A DNA stretch of 64,000 nucleotides, taken from Parasutterella secunda (GTDB lineage Bacteria > Pseudomonadota > Gammaproteobacteria > Burkholderiales > Burkholderiaceae_F). The notes under the pieces were generated by a model that was given only the letters and a program-made list of their open reading frames with translations, did no database searches and was not told the DNA's origin. The position numbers and the translations under genes are program-made. The stretch's first letter is position 1. Every line of letters begins with the position of its first letter. The stretch lies in NCBI RefSeq assembly GCF_016901835.1, contig NZ_JACJKX010000003.1:1-64000 (forward strand), in the 5' to 3' direction. Of the stretch, positions 45,261 to 53,098 are shown piece by piece.

Positions 45261-45295
45261 CGCCCGGTTTCCCCACAAGAGCCGGGCGTTTTGTT
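45261..45295 (+). terminator. Intrinsic terminator after the DcuC-type gene
   Basis: CGCCCGG pairs with CCGGGCG in 45261-45288, followed by TTTTGTT. Placed 49 bases after the stop. Confidence 0.85.
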
Positions 45296-45301
45296 AAGGA
45301 T

Positions 45302-45341
45302 AAAAAAAGGCCTCGGGCGTTATCGCGAATCCCGAGGCCTT
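45302..45341 (-). terminator. Intrinsic terminator of the C69 dipeptidase gene
   Basis: AAGGCCTCGGG (45307-45317) pairs perfectly with CCCGAGGCCTT (45331-45341); on the minus strand it is followed by TTTTT. Two separate terminators therefore lie back to back between the convergent genes. Confidence 0.9.
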
Positions 45342-45359
45342 AATGACTATTAAACCGGA

Positions 45360-47111
45360 TTAGGCTGTGAATTCAACCGTATCCATGGCGACAAAGCGGA
45401 TGCAATTGCAGATACCGCGCAGGTACGTATCAATCGTGCTGCCGGCAATCGCAAATTGAGCAACCTCGTGCGCATTGAAGGTGAGTACACAGTCCATGAT
45501 GCCGTCGTTATCGACATCTTCAAAGCGATGGGCGATCGGACGGGCAGGGGCATTGACGGATTCTTTCTTACCCGTAAAGCCCAGACTCCAGTAAACCGTT
45601 TCCATATCCAGACCCGTGACGTCGAAATCGGCACTGCCGTAGAGCACCACTTCAACTTGTGCTTCACGACTCACGCTCAACGATTCAGCTTCCACACTCA
45701 TCGTGTGAAGACTGATTTGCTTGAGCATCTTTTCCCACGTTTCGTCAGCCAGAGCGCATTCACGAGCCGTGAATTCGCCGAGATAACGGCGGGCCGCTTC
45801 GCGATCAAGAGTCTTAGCTTGCGTCAACGCTTCTTCGTAATCGGCAAGGAGTTTTTGCTCAAATTTCTTTTGCGTGCGCAAAATGCCGGGCAGAAGACCG
45901 CGGTTAAAGTTCGTGAGCTCACCGATCGTGGCATAGATGAAGTAGCTCTTATCCAAGTCGTAGTCGAGGTAATGAGGTTCAAGATGGAAGTGATTGCGGC
46001 GAGCCTCTTCAATCGTCATCCATTGATAACCTTCGGGGATCACGCCCGACATCGGGAACCACGGTATGTAGATACCCGTATCCTGGTAGCTCGTGCAGCG
46101 CCACATCGTGTTGTAGACCGGGTCGTCAGCCAAATCCATCACCCAGGATTCACGCGTTTGAGAGCGGGAAATGTCGCGAGCGGAGACGTGGAAGGCGTCT
46201 TCACGGCCGTCGCCTCGCGTGGCATAAGATTCGTAGCATGTGAGGCGCAGTACATCGCGGACCTCTTCCCAACCCATGGGATTAGCCGGAGCGAGCAATT
46301 CCGGATAGTGAAGTTCGTCTTTGTAGTAATCGCCCGTGATAGCCCACCAGCCCAAGCGCATGCGGCGGGACTTGGTCGGTGCATGACGGTTTTCATCGCT
46401 TTGGTAAGCCATGGCAAAATCAAAGTCGCTGTAGTCGCCCGGCACCTTCGGTGTGTAGCGGCCTTTTTTGATGGCGTATTCAATCAAATCGGCCGGAGCA
46501 ATGACGTTTTCATGGTCGTTGAGATCCACGTGACGGATGGCAAGCATGTTCGAGATGAGCATCACTTTGTCGTCCGGAATGCGTTTGGCAACGTAGTGGT
46601 GGCCCTTGACTACATTCAGGCACCAGGCTTCATTTTTGTCTGCAACGGTGTAATTGCGGGCAGAACCGAAGTAGCCGTATTCATCCAAGAGTTTTGCTGC
46701 AATTTCCATGGCTTCGCGAGCCGTGTGAGCACGTTCGGCCATGATGCGGCGAAGCAAGAACCCGACGCCCCCTTCTTTCAAGCCTAAAGAGGCTTCATCG
46801 GGATCGTCTCCGTCAAAGGAAGAACCGCCGCCGTTTGAGCAGATAACGAGCCCCGCTTCGTTGGCGTAGCCCTGATCGAAAGAAGAACCATCAATTTGGA
46901 TCATGTTGGACCAATAGGTGGCCAAGGTTTCATCGGCTTCGGGCACTTCGGCTCGGCCGGGTTCAGCCACGAGTACTTCGCCTGCGGCGTGCTTGCCGCC
47001 CGGCACAAAGAACTGTTGGTGGAAAACACGACCGCCCGAGTCTTCGTTATGACCGACGATGACACGGCCTGTTTTGGATACTGCCTTACCGACAATAACG
47101 GTGGTACACAT
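45360..47111 (-). CDS. C69-family dipeptidase (PepD type)
   Basis: Ntn hydrolase of 583 residues. It starts MCTTVIVGK: removal of Met exposes the nucleophilic cysteine at position 2, so no propeptide is needed. VGHNEDSGGRVFHQQF is the conserved first block, and SNGGGSSFDGDDP, GVGFLLRRIMAERA and LISNMLAIRHVDL follow. The family cleaves a broad range of dipeptides. It is longer than Lactobacillus PepD (about 470), with extra C-terminal beta-rich sequence (VEVVLYGSADFDVTGLDMET). No signal peptide. Monocistronic. Confidence 0.93.
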   Translation of the reverse strand: MCTTVIVGKAVSKTGRVIVGHNEDSGGRVFHQQFFVPGGKHAAGEVLVAEPGRAEVPEADETLATYWSNMIQIDGSSFDQGYANEAGLVICSNGGGSSFDGDDPDEASLGLKEGGVGFLLRRIMAERAHTAREAMEIAAKLLDEYGYFGSARNYTVADKNEAWCLNVVKGHHYVAKRIPDDKVMLISNMLAIRHVDLNDHENVIAPADLIEYAIKKGRYTPKVPGDYSDFDFAMAYQSDENRHAPTKSRRMRLGWWAITGDYYKDELHYPELLAPANPMGWEEVRDVLRLTCYESYATRGDGREDAFHVSARDISRSQTRESWVMDLADDPVYNTMWRCTSYQDTGIYIPWFPMSGVIPEGYQWMTIEEARRNHFHLEPHYLDYDLDKSYFIYATIGELTNFNRGLLPGILRTQKKFEQKLLADYEEALTQAKTLDREAARRYLGEFTARECALADETWEKMLKQISLHTMSVEAESLSVSREAQVEVVLYGSADFDVTGLDMETVYWSLGFTGKKESVNAPARPIAHRFEDVDNDGIMDCVLTFNAHEVAQFAIAGSTIDTYLRGICNCIRFVAMDTVEFTA

Positions 47112-47272
47112 GAACGTTTCTCCTTTCCTTGTTCAAAACAGAGTGATGAAGTCCGATATCACGGACTACGGAAAAATAACTAGGCAATGTTACCAATAAC
47201 AGGGCAAAAAAATGCGGCCGTAAGCGTAATTGCTAATACGACCGCAGACTTGCGTCAAAAGAATATCAGGTA

Positions 47273-47626
47273 CTACCACTCATGGAAAATAATAAAGGCA
47301 GCCGCCACGATCAGGGCAAAACCCACCACGTAATTCCATTTCAGGGGTTCTCCCAGATAGAGCACGGAAAAACCCATGAAGATACTGAGCGAAATAATTT
47401 CCTGAATGGTTTTTAATTCTGCCGCATTAAAGTAACCGTATCCGAATCGGTTGGCGGGAACCTGAAAGCAGTATTCAAAAAAGGCGATGAGCCAACTAAT
47501 GACCACAATGTGCCACAGGGCCACTTTCGGAAACTTTAAGTGACCGTACCAGGCAAACGTCATAAAGAGGTTGGAGCATAGCAAAAGTCCGATGGTGACA
47601 ACCGGAACGGGCAAATGCGACAACAT
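47273..47626 (-). CDS. DUF486 family small membrane protein
   Basis: A 117-residue protein with four membrane helices, related to the small-multidrug-resistance end of the DMT superfamily. FMTFAWYGHLKF, IVVISWLIAFFEYCFQVPANRFGY and LKTIQEIISL are hallmark sequences of DUF486. Role unknown. The start at 47626 follows AAGGAATTGCC; a longer frame begins at 47692 with no ribosome site and no family match. Confidence 0.9.
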   Translation of the reverse strand: MLSHLPVPVVTIGLLLCSNLFMTFAWYGHLKFPKVALWHIVVISWLIAFFEYCFQVPANRFGYGYFNAAELKTIQEIISLSIFMGFSVLYLGEPLKWNYVVGFALIVAAAFIIFHEW

Positions 47627-47694
47627 GGCAATTCCTTTTTGATAATTTTGATCCGAGAGCGCGATTATAGGAGCGCAGTCCGAAGTGCGCAAAA

Positions 47695-47727
47695 CGAAAA
47701 AGGGGAAGCTTTTTTGAGCTTCCCCTC
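47695..47727 (-). terminator. Terminator after tRNA-Arg copy 2
   Basis: Identical stem and loop to the hairpin at 38328-38358: GGGGAAGC/GCTTCCCC with a T-run on the minus strand. Confidence 0.88.
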
Positions 47728-47733
47728 GAAATT

Positions 47734-47810
47734 TGGTGCGCCGGGTAGGATTCGAACCCGCGACCCCCTGGTTCGTAGCCAGGTACTCTATCCAACTGAG
47801 CTACCGGCGC
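47734..47810 (-). tRNA. tRNA-Arg (anticodon ACG), copy 2
   Basis: Same 77-base sequence, including encoded CCA, as copy 1 at 38364-38440, with the same anticodon loop CTACGAA. The downstream spacer differs by a single extra base. Both copies face the same way. Confidence 0.97.
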
Positions 47811-47846
47811 GCAGAACCGTTATATTACGTCATTTAATTTTTTTTG

Positions 47847-48788
47847 TCAAATGACATGATCAAAAATTGAAGCCGGATGTTCGCCGACGGAACAGATGGC
47901 CATAATTTTTTCTTCAGGCGCAAGTTTCATGAGGGTGCGCGCCTCGCGATCATCTCTGAGTATCCGACAGGTGCATCCCAGGCCCAGAGCAGCCGCTGCC
48001 AGATAAACCGCCTGAACTTTCACGCCGACATTGATGGCACGTGCCCGATCATTGAGTTCACCTTCAGAGAAATCAGTCTTAAAAGCTTTTTGAACCAATT
48101 TCGTAGTAAAAGTCTCGGTTTTTCGTTTATCGGACACAAACACCAGGTGTTGGCTTGCAAGCTTCATCCAGGTTTTGATTTCACCGAAGTGCTCGCGTTG
48201 GTCTTTTCCTTCGATAAAGAGCAGGGCGTGGCGTTTGGGCAGATACTTCCAAATGCCATTGGCCTGTACTACGTAGATTGTCACATCCTGCCAATTCAAG
48301 GCCGAAGGGGTGGTTCGCTTCATGCCCTTTTTCCGATTGATGCCGCTTGCAGCCCATAAAAGCGAGGAGACCATTTCTTCGTCAATGGGTTCGCCTGAGA
48401 AGTCGCGCGAGGAGCGACGTTTTTCAAGCGCTTGCTGCAGCGTCATATTAAGCGGACGCGGCATCGGGAGCATTCTTAAAACATCGTTTTCACCGATCGG
48501 TTCGAGCGGTTCACTCTCTTCCTTATAACGATCAAGCATCGTTTCAAGTTCATCAATTTCAAAACGATCGAGCCACTGATCGAATTTGTCCTTGTAGCGC
48601 TCCTGTACATCGTCCCACTCGATGAGAAACTCATCTTGTTTGGCTTTAACTTCTCGGGTGAAAAGTTTCTGGCGTGCTTTGATGCCGATTTTGGCGTTTT
48701 CCCAGTCTTCGGTCAGCCGCGTCTGTTTTTCTTTCAGTTCAGCTTTCAGATTTTCAATGGATTTTTTCAGTTTCGCTTTAACGGGCAT
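47847..48788 (-). CDS. Nitroreductase-family protein with N-terminal coiled-coil extension
   Basis: A 313-residue protein. Residues 1-95 are charged and helical (KKSIENLKAELKEKQTRL and similar), a likely coiled coil. The rest is an FMN-dependent nitroreductase/SagB-like domain: LEKRRSSRDFSGEPIDEEMV, SSLLWAASGINR, and the C-terminal AAAALGLGCTCRILRDD followed by ICSVGEHPA. The nitroreductase part lies closer to the short SagB-like domains than to NfsB. The coiled coil is unusual and may mediate oligomerisation or partner binding. Next to a YgbA-type gene linked with nitrosative stress in other bacteria, 22 bases away. Confidence 0.88.
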   Translation of the reverse strand: MPVKAKLKKSIENLKAELKEKQTRLTEDWENAKIGIKARQKLFTREVKAKQDEFLIEWDDVQERYKDKFDQWLDRFEIDELETMLDRYKEESEPLEPIGENDVLRMLPMPRPLNMTLQQALEKRRSSRDFSGEPIDEEMVSSLLWAASGINRKKGMKRTTPSALNWQDVTIYVVQANGIWKYLPKRHALLFIEGKDQREHFGEIKTWMKLASQHLVFVSDKRKTETFTTKLVQKAFKTDFSEGELNDRARAINVGVKVQAVYLAAAALGLGCTCRILRDDREARTLMKLAPEEKIMAICSVGEHPASIFDHVI

Positions 48789-48810
48789 GATTAAATCCTT
48801 AATTTCTTAT

Positions 48811-49200
48811 TCAAGCGTCTTTCTTCTTCGCTTTGGGATTACGAGGTTTGTCAGGCGCCTCTTTCGTATTTTTAATCAAATGTTCAATGGTTAAAAGCGG
48901 ATGCTTCAGAAGCATTCTGGGGCCTTCTTCACGCATGATCTGGCGAGCCTTTTCTTTCTCCTCTGCCCGATAGCAGTGAATCTTGCATTTGAGACACGTC
49001 GGTTTTTGCTCTCCGAACGGGCAGCAGGCCAGGCGCGTTAACGCATAAACGAGAAATTCCCGACAATCCTCACACAACGTGTCTCCTCCATGGTGACGCT
49101 TGCAATAGTCTTTCACCATGGATTTGAGCATGGTTGCTTCTCGCTTTAACGCACCGCTTTGGAGTCGTTCGGCTTTGACCTTCGGTTCAATGTTGTCCAT
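48811..49200 (-). CDS. YgbA-type protein (nitrous oxide-stimulated promoter family)
   Basis: A 129-residue cysteine-rich protein. The family core is clear: CEDCREFLVYALTRLACCPFG, then KPTCLKCKIHCYR, then MREEGPRMLLKHP. Seven or more cysteines in CxxC-like arrangement suggest a metal or iron-sulfur site. In enterobacteria ygbA belongs to the NsrR nitric-oxide regulon, but the biochemical role is unknown. The tail is Lys-rich. It is followed by the coiled-coil nitroreductase. Confidence 0.9.
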   Translation of the reverse strand: MDNIEPKVKAERLQSGALKREATMLKSMVKDYCKRHHGGDTLCEDCREFLVYALTRLACCPFGEQKPTCLKCKIHCYRAEEKEKARQIMREEGPRMLLKHPLLTIEHLIKNTKEAPDKPRNPKAKKKDA

Positions 49201-49208
49201 CGTAGTCC

Positions 49209-50147
49209 TTAAAGATTTTTAACGGCTGCAATGATCATGTCCCAGAAACGCTTATGATCAAGTTTGAGCGCGACGCTGGTATGACAATCCTCAGGAGCAG
49301 GTTTTCTCAAATCCACTACTGTCATGCCGTTTGTATAGAGACCCCGGTACTCAACATGAACGGGGGCCTTGCGCACTTGCATCATCGTCGGATCAATGAC
49401 GTAGGCGACGGCGCAGGGATCGTGTACGGGCGGTTCATCAAAGCCTTTGGAGCGCTTGTAGGTTTCAGAAAAGCGTGCGAGTACCTGAGTTAAAAAGCGG
49501 GCGGCATCGGTGTCAATGGCAGCGATCTCATTTTTCACTTCGGCGGTGGCAAGCGCCTGATAGGTGAGGTCAAGCCCGATCATCACGATGGGCCACTTCT
49601 CTTCAAAAACGATGTGAGCGGCTTCCGGGTCATTTTCAATATTGAATTCAGCCATGGGCTTGATGTTGCCGATGTGGCACCCTCCGCCCATCAACACCAC
49701 TTCTTTGACCCGTTCAACAATTCGGGGTTCCATGCGCACCGCTAAGGCTATATTGGTTAAGGGACCGATGGGGACAAGGGTGACGGTTTGGGGCGGCTCG
49801 CGCATGACGGTATCGATAATGAATTGCGCGGCGTTGCGCTGATCGACCGTGTAGTCGGCCTCAGGCAACGTACAGCCGTCTAGGCCTGATTCACCGTGGA
49901 TATTGGCCGCGACCACAACTTGGTCACGCAGTAACGGTCGGGCAGAACCCGCCGCAACGCTGACATGATCCAAATGAGCCAGCTTGGCAATTCGAAGCGC
50001 ATTTCGAGTGACTTTTTCCAATGTTTGATTACCGGCAATCGTGGTGATACCCAACACTTCCACATTGGGGTTGCCTGCGGCCAGTAAGAGTGCCACAGCA
50101 TCGTCGTAGCCGGGATCGCAGTCAATGATGATTTTTTTCTTATCCAT
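49209..50147 (-). CDS. Inosine-uridine preferring nucleoside hydrolase
   Basis: Splits ribonucleosides into base and ribose. The metal and ribose-binding DCDPGYDDAVALLLA opens the protein (residues 7-21), with TLVPIGPLTNIALA, VLMGGGCHIGN and EFNIENDPEAAH following. The catalytic-site histidine is likely in PPVHDPCAVAYV. 312 residues. The start at 50147 is preceded by GAGG; an in-frame start at 50288 lies inside the ribokinase gene. The gene begins 7 bases after ribokinase, giving a compact nucleoside salvage pair. Confidence 0.95.
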   Translation of the reverse strand: MDKKKIIIDCDPGYDDAVALLLAAGNPNVEVLGITTIAGNQTLEKVTRNALRIAKLAHLDHVSVAAGSARPLLRDQVVVAANIHGESGLDGCTLPEADYTVDQRNAAQFIIDTVMREPPQTVTLVPIGPLTNIALAVRMEPRIVERVKEVVLMGGGCHIGNIKPMAEFNIENDPEAAHIVFEEKWPIVMIGLDLTYQALATAEVKNEIAAIDTDAARFLTQVLARFSETYKRSKGFDEPPVHDPCAVAYVIDPTMMQVRKAPVHVEYRGLYTNGMTVVDLRKPAPEDCHTSVALKLDHKRFWDMIIAAVKNL

Positions 50148-50154
50148 ATAAGCC

Positions 50155-51081
50155 TCAGAGTTGAACTTTTTGTTTGCGTACTTCTTTGATATCGGGAATG
50201 GAGGGTACAGCACCCGCCTGAGTGACGCAGATTGCAGCAGCAAGCATGGCTTCATCAATGCGTTTTTCAAAGTCCTCGATTCTGCCATGTTCGAAGTAAG
50301 TCATGACAGCGCCGATCGCGTAGCCTACAAAGGTGTCACCCGCTGCGGTGGTATCAACTGCCTGAACCTTGTAAGCTGGAAAAAGCCGTCGATAGGGGAC
50401 AGGACCCGAGAGCTCGCAGATCATGCCTTTTGAGCCTAAAGTCAGAAAGAGGTGAGCATGGAGCAGGCGTGCGCGAAGTTTATCCAAAAGCACTTCAGGG
50501 TCTTTTTCTTGAGTTTGTAAAATCCCTTCGGCTTCTGTTTCATTGACAATGAGCACATCGACAAGTTCCAGGGGATAGCTTAAAACTTCGTCACTGAAGG
50601 GGGCCGGGTTAAAGACCGTGTGAAGCCCGCGCTTTTTCGCTTCCGAAAGAATATCGGGTACTCCGTTGACTTCATTTTGCATGAGCACCCAATCGCCGGG
50701 TGTCAAATCATCGAGTGCACGACAGAGATGTTCTTTGGTGATTAAATGGTTGGTGCCCGCAAAGTACAAAATGGCGTTTTCCGCATCAGGTGTGACCTGA
50801 ATGACGGTGTGGCCGCTCGGGACCGTGTCATTGACAGTCAAAAAACGGGTATCAATCCCGACGCTTTTGATGAAATCCAATATAAAAAGGCCGTCTTTTC
50901 CCAATACACCGGCGTGATTCACGTTAAGCCCGCTTCGAACGGCAGCAACCGATTGGTTAAGACCTTTGCCACCCATGAAAATGTCTCGTCTTGTTGCTTC
51001 AAGCGTTTCGCCTGCCCGCAGGAAGTGTTCTACCTGATAGACGTAATCAATATTGATGGATCCGATATTAAGCAGACGCAT
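50155..51081 (-). CDS. rbsK: Ribokinase (PfkB family)
   Basis: Phosphorylates ribose to ribose 5-phosphate. The first PfkB signature GGKGLNQSVAAVRSG lies near 37-51 and the second DTTAAGDTFVGYAIGAV near 243-259, including the catalytic aspartate of GD. NEVN near 136 and NPAP near 161 fit ribokinase rather than fructokinase. 308 residues. It is co-transcribed with the nucleoside hydrolase, which would supply the ribose. No ribose ABC transporter is present nearby. Confidence 0.9.
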   Translation of the reverse strand: MRLLNIGSINIDYVYQVEHFLRAGETLEATRRDIFMGGKGLNQSVAAVRSGLNVNHAGVLGKDGLFILDFIKSVGIDTRFLTVNDTVPSGHTVIQVTPDAENAILYFAGTNHLITKEHLCRALDDLTPGDWVLMQNEVNGVPDILSEAKKRGLHTVFNPAPFSDEVLSYPLELVDVLIVNETEAEGILQTQEKDPEVLLDKLRARLLHAHLFLTLGSKGMICELSGPVPYRRLFPAYKVQAVDTTAAGDTFVGYAIGAVMTYFEHGRIEDFEKRIDEAMLAAAICVTQAGAVPSIPDIKEVRKQKVQL

Positions 51082-51167
51082 GAGTTGACCTTTCGTGGGT
51101 TTTTGATGGAGGTATTGTAGCGAAAGGAAGGGGAGGGGAAGGTTGAAGAAATTGTGCGCAAATGTAT

Positions 51168-51208
51168 TTTCAAAAAGAAACCCCCGGAGGTCAATTGCCG
51201 CCGAGGGT
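51168..51208 (-). terminator. Intrinsic terminator after efp
   Basis: On the minus strand ACCCTCGG pairs with CCGGGGGT (one wobble), followed by TTTCTTTTTG. It lies 26 bases past the efp stop. Confidence 0.8.
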
Positions 51209-51233
51209 TGTTCTTTTTGAAGCGATCGAAGGA

Positions 51234-51791
51234 TTACTTCACGCGAGAGCGGTATTCGCCCGTGCGGGTATCCACTTCGATCTTGTCGCCCGTTTCAACG
51301 AAAGCGGGGACTTGGAGGACGTAGCCCGTCGTCAGGCGAGCAGGCTTCATCACCTTACCGGACGTATCACCCTTGACAGCCGGTTCCGTGTATTCCACTT
51401 CGCGAACGAGGATGGTGGGCAATTCGATGCTGATGGCGCGACCTTCGTAGAAGACCACTTCTGCGGGCATGCCGTCTTCGAGGTACTTCAAGGCGTCTTC
51501 CATCACGTCGGCTTCCACTTCGTATTGGTTGTAGTCGGCGTCCATCCAGACATAGTGCGGATCGGCAAAGTAGCTGTAGGTGACTTCCTTACGGTCGAGG
51601 ATGAGGTCCTCGAACTTGTCGTCGGCACGATAAACGGTTTCAGTACCGGCACCGGTGAGCAAGTTCTTCAACTTCATCTTCATCACGGAGGCGTTGCGGC
51701 CGCTCTTGGAGTATTCAGCCTTCAACACAACCATCGGTTCCTTGCCGATCATTACCACGTTGCCGGCGCGCAGTTCTTGTGCAATTTTCAT
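51234..51791 (-). CDS. efp: Elongation factor P, Arg32 type
   Basis: Relieves ribosome stalling at polyproline stretches. 185 residues with three OB-like domains. The tip of domain I reads YSKSGRNAS with arginine at position 32, not the lysine of the EpmA/EpmB-dependent type, so it is a substrate for rhamnosylation. The matching enzyme EarP is encoded just upstream on the same strand. A GGAAAG ribosome site precedes the start. Confidence 0.97.
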   Translation of the reverse strand: MKIAQELRAGNVVMIGKEPMVVLKAEYSKSGRNASVMKMKLKNLLTGAGTETVYRADDKFEDLILDRKEVTYSYFADPHYVWMDADYNQYEVEADVMEDALKYLEDGMPAEVVFYEGRAISIELPTILVREVEYTEPAVKGDTSGKVMKPARLTTGYVLQVPAFVETGDKIEVDTRTGEYRSRVK

Positions 51792-51842
51792 CTTTTAACT
51801 TTCCTTTTCGAACCCGAGCTTGCTCCGATTTTTTCGGTAGCG

Positions 51843-51899
51843 ACCCGAATTGTCGGACAGTCGGGTTCTTTAAAAATAGTGATATCGGGGATTAACCCC
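51843..51899. repeat. Nested inverted repeats between earP and efp
   Basis: ACCCGA (51843-51848)/TCGGGT (51861-51866) enclose TGTC/GACA (51851-51859); nearby GGGG/CCCC flank ATTAA at 51887-51899. No T-run follows on either strand, so these are candidate leader hairpins of efp rather than terminators. Confidence 0.35.
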
Positions 51900-51942
51900 A
51901 AAGAAACGTTTCTCTTTTCGCTCTTGGCGAAAACGCGTTATT

Positions 51943-53040
51943 TTATCCGTTTTTGATGATTTGCGAAAGTTTTCGGGATAAGGACCCCATCTGACGCAGA
52001 TCGGTGGCGAAGGCTTCAGTGGCCTGACGCCAATCGACAAGGTTATCGATGAGTTTTTTTAAACTTGGGGCACTGAAGCGGCCTTGATTCATCATTTCCT
52101 GAAGTTCGCACCAGGTATCAAAAAGCTTCTCATCTTTAAAGTAAGGCTTTAAACGATTCTGCAGAGCCCGAAGTTTAACCATATGCACTTCATCGTCTTG
52201 GTGATAGATATGCCACAGGAAGGGGACGCCTGCAATCATGGCGCGGGCTGCGCTGTCTTCTCCCCGCACAAAAGCGACGTCACTTTTCCACAGTAACGGA
52301 TCAAAATCCTTCTGGGCCACAAAAGGTAAAAGCGTGCGATGGATTCCTCGGGCGTTAAGTTTGTCTAGGGCACTATTTAAAAGTGATCCCGCTTCGCTTT
52401 TTGAGATACTGAGCTTAATCGGATAATTGAGTTCGTTCAAAGCTCGGACAATTGCCTCAATGGGACCGTAAGGGTAAGCAAAAAAGAAAATATTGAGAGC
52501 CCGATCGTCCTTTGGAGAGGATTTTTCAAATGCCGCTTTGTCTTTTTCGTAATCGTTTTCGATGATGAGACCTCCCGAAGCGGGGGTGACGCCCGGGAAA
52601 TAATTGATTTTGATAAGGCCGGATGTCGGATCAATCGAAGGAACCAAGTGACACCCTTCAATCCAATCCTCAGCACTGAAGTAGTCGATATTGAACCACT
52701 TGGGCTTACGTTGAGACATTCTGTGCTGATAATCTGGTGGCAGCCTGCAGGCAAAACCCTCTATGACGACATCGGCACACTGAAGTGTGCACGCTCCCTC
52801 ATCCCAGTCTTTTTCCCACAGGCAAACAGTGATACCCTCAGCCTCACCAATTTTTTCTGTCGGACAATTTTGTAAGCAGCCTGCAAGATACTTCAGCGTC
52901 CCGGGCTCGTCGATAATGAGACGCACCGCAAAGCCCTCGGCATGCAAGGCCCGTGCCAGACGCCACATGACCCCCGCGTCACCGAAATTGTCGATTACAC
53001 GGCAAAAGATATCGATTGACTGAGATTGCGTACAGGTCAT
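51943..53040 (-). CDS. earP: EF-P arginine rhamnosyltransferase
   Basis: Transfers rhamnose from dTDP-rhamnose to Arg32 of EF-P. The DUF2331 hallmarks are visible: VIDNFGDAGVMWRLARAL at the N-terminus (containing the catalytic aspartates) and FVRGEDSAARAMIAGVPFLWH near residue 270 for nucleotide-sugar binding. GT-B fold, inverting. 365 residues from ATG at 53040; a TTG two codons earlier is unlikely. Adjacent to efp as in other betaproteobacteria. Divergent from uvrC with only 58 bases between the starts. Confidence 0.95.
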   Translation of the reverse strand: MTCTQSQSIDIFCRVIDNFGDAGVMWRLARALHAEGFAVRLIIDEPGTLKYLAGCLQNCPTEKIGEAEGITVCLWEKDWDEGACTLQCADVVIEGFACRLPPDYQHRMSQRKPKWFNIDYFSAEDWIEGCHLVPSIDPTSGLIKINYFPGVTPASGGLIIENDYEKDKAAFEKSSPKDDRALNIFFFAYPYGPIEAIVRALNELNYPIKLSISKSEAGSLLNSALDKLNARGIHRTLLPFVAQKDFDPLLWKSDVAFVRGEDSAARAMIAGVPFLWHIYHQDDEVHMVKLRALQNRLKPYFKDEKLFDTWCELQEMMNQGRFSAPSLKKLIDNLVDWRQATEAFATDLRQMGSLSRKLSQIIKNG

Positions 53041-53098
53041 AAACAATTACAATGTCTGAAATTGAAAATTGAGTAAGTGTAAGCCAAGCGAGAACAAA

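Noticed and set aside
45456-46787. 443-codon open frame on the plus strand opposite the C69 dipeptidase
   Set aside because: It is a mirror of a strongly biased coding gene; the product has no recognisable domains, and the minus-strand gene has a full family match.
47615-47854. 79-codon frame across tRNA-Arg copy 2
   Set aside because: It covers a tRNA gene and its terminator; phrases such as GAPGRIRTRDPLVRSQVLYP are the usual translation of an antisense tRNA.
51162-51956. 264-codon plus-strand frame opposite efp
   Set aside because: It spans the efp gene and both its flanks, including the efp terminator; the sequence is only the complement of conserved EF-P codons.
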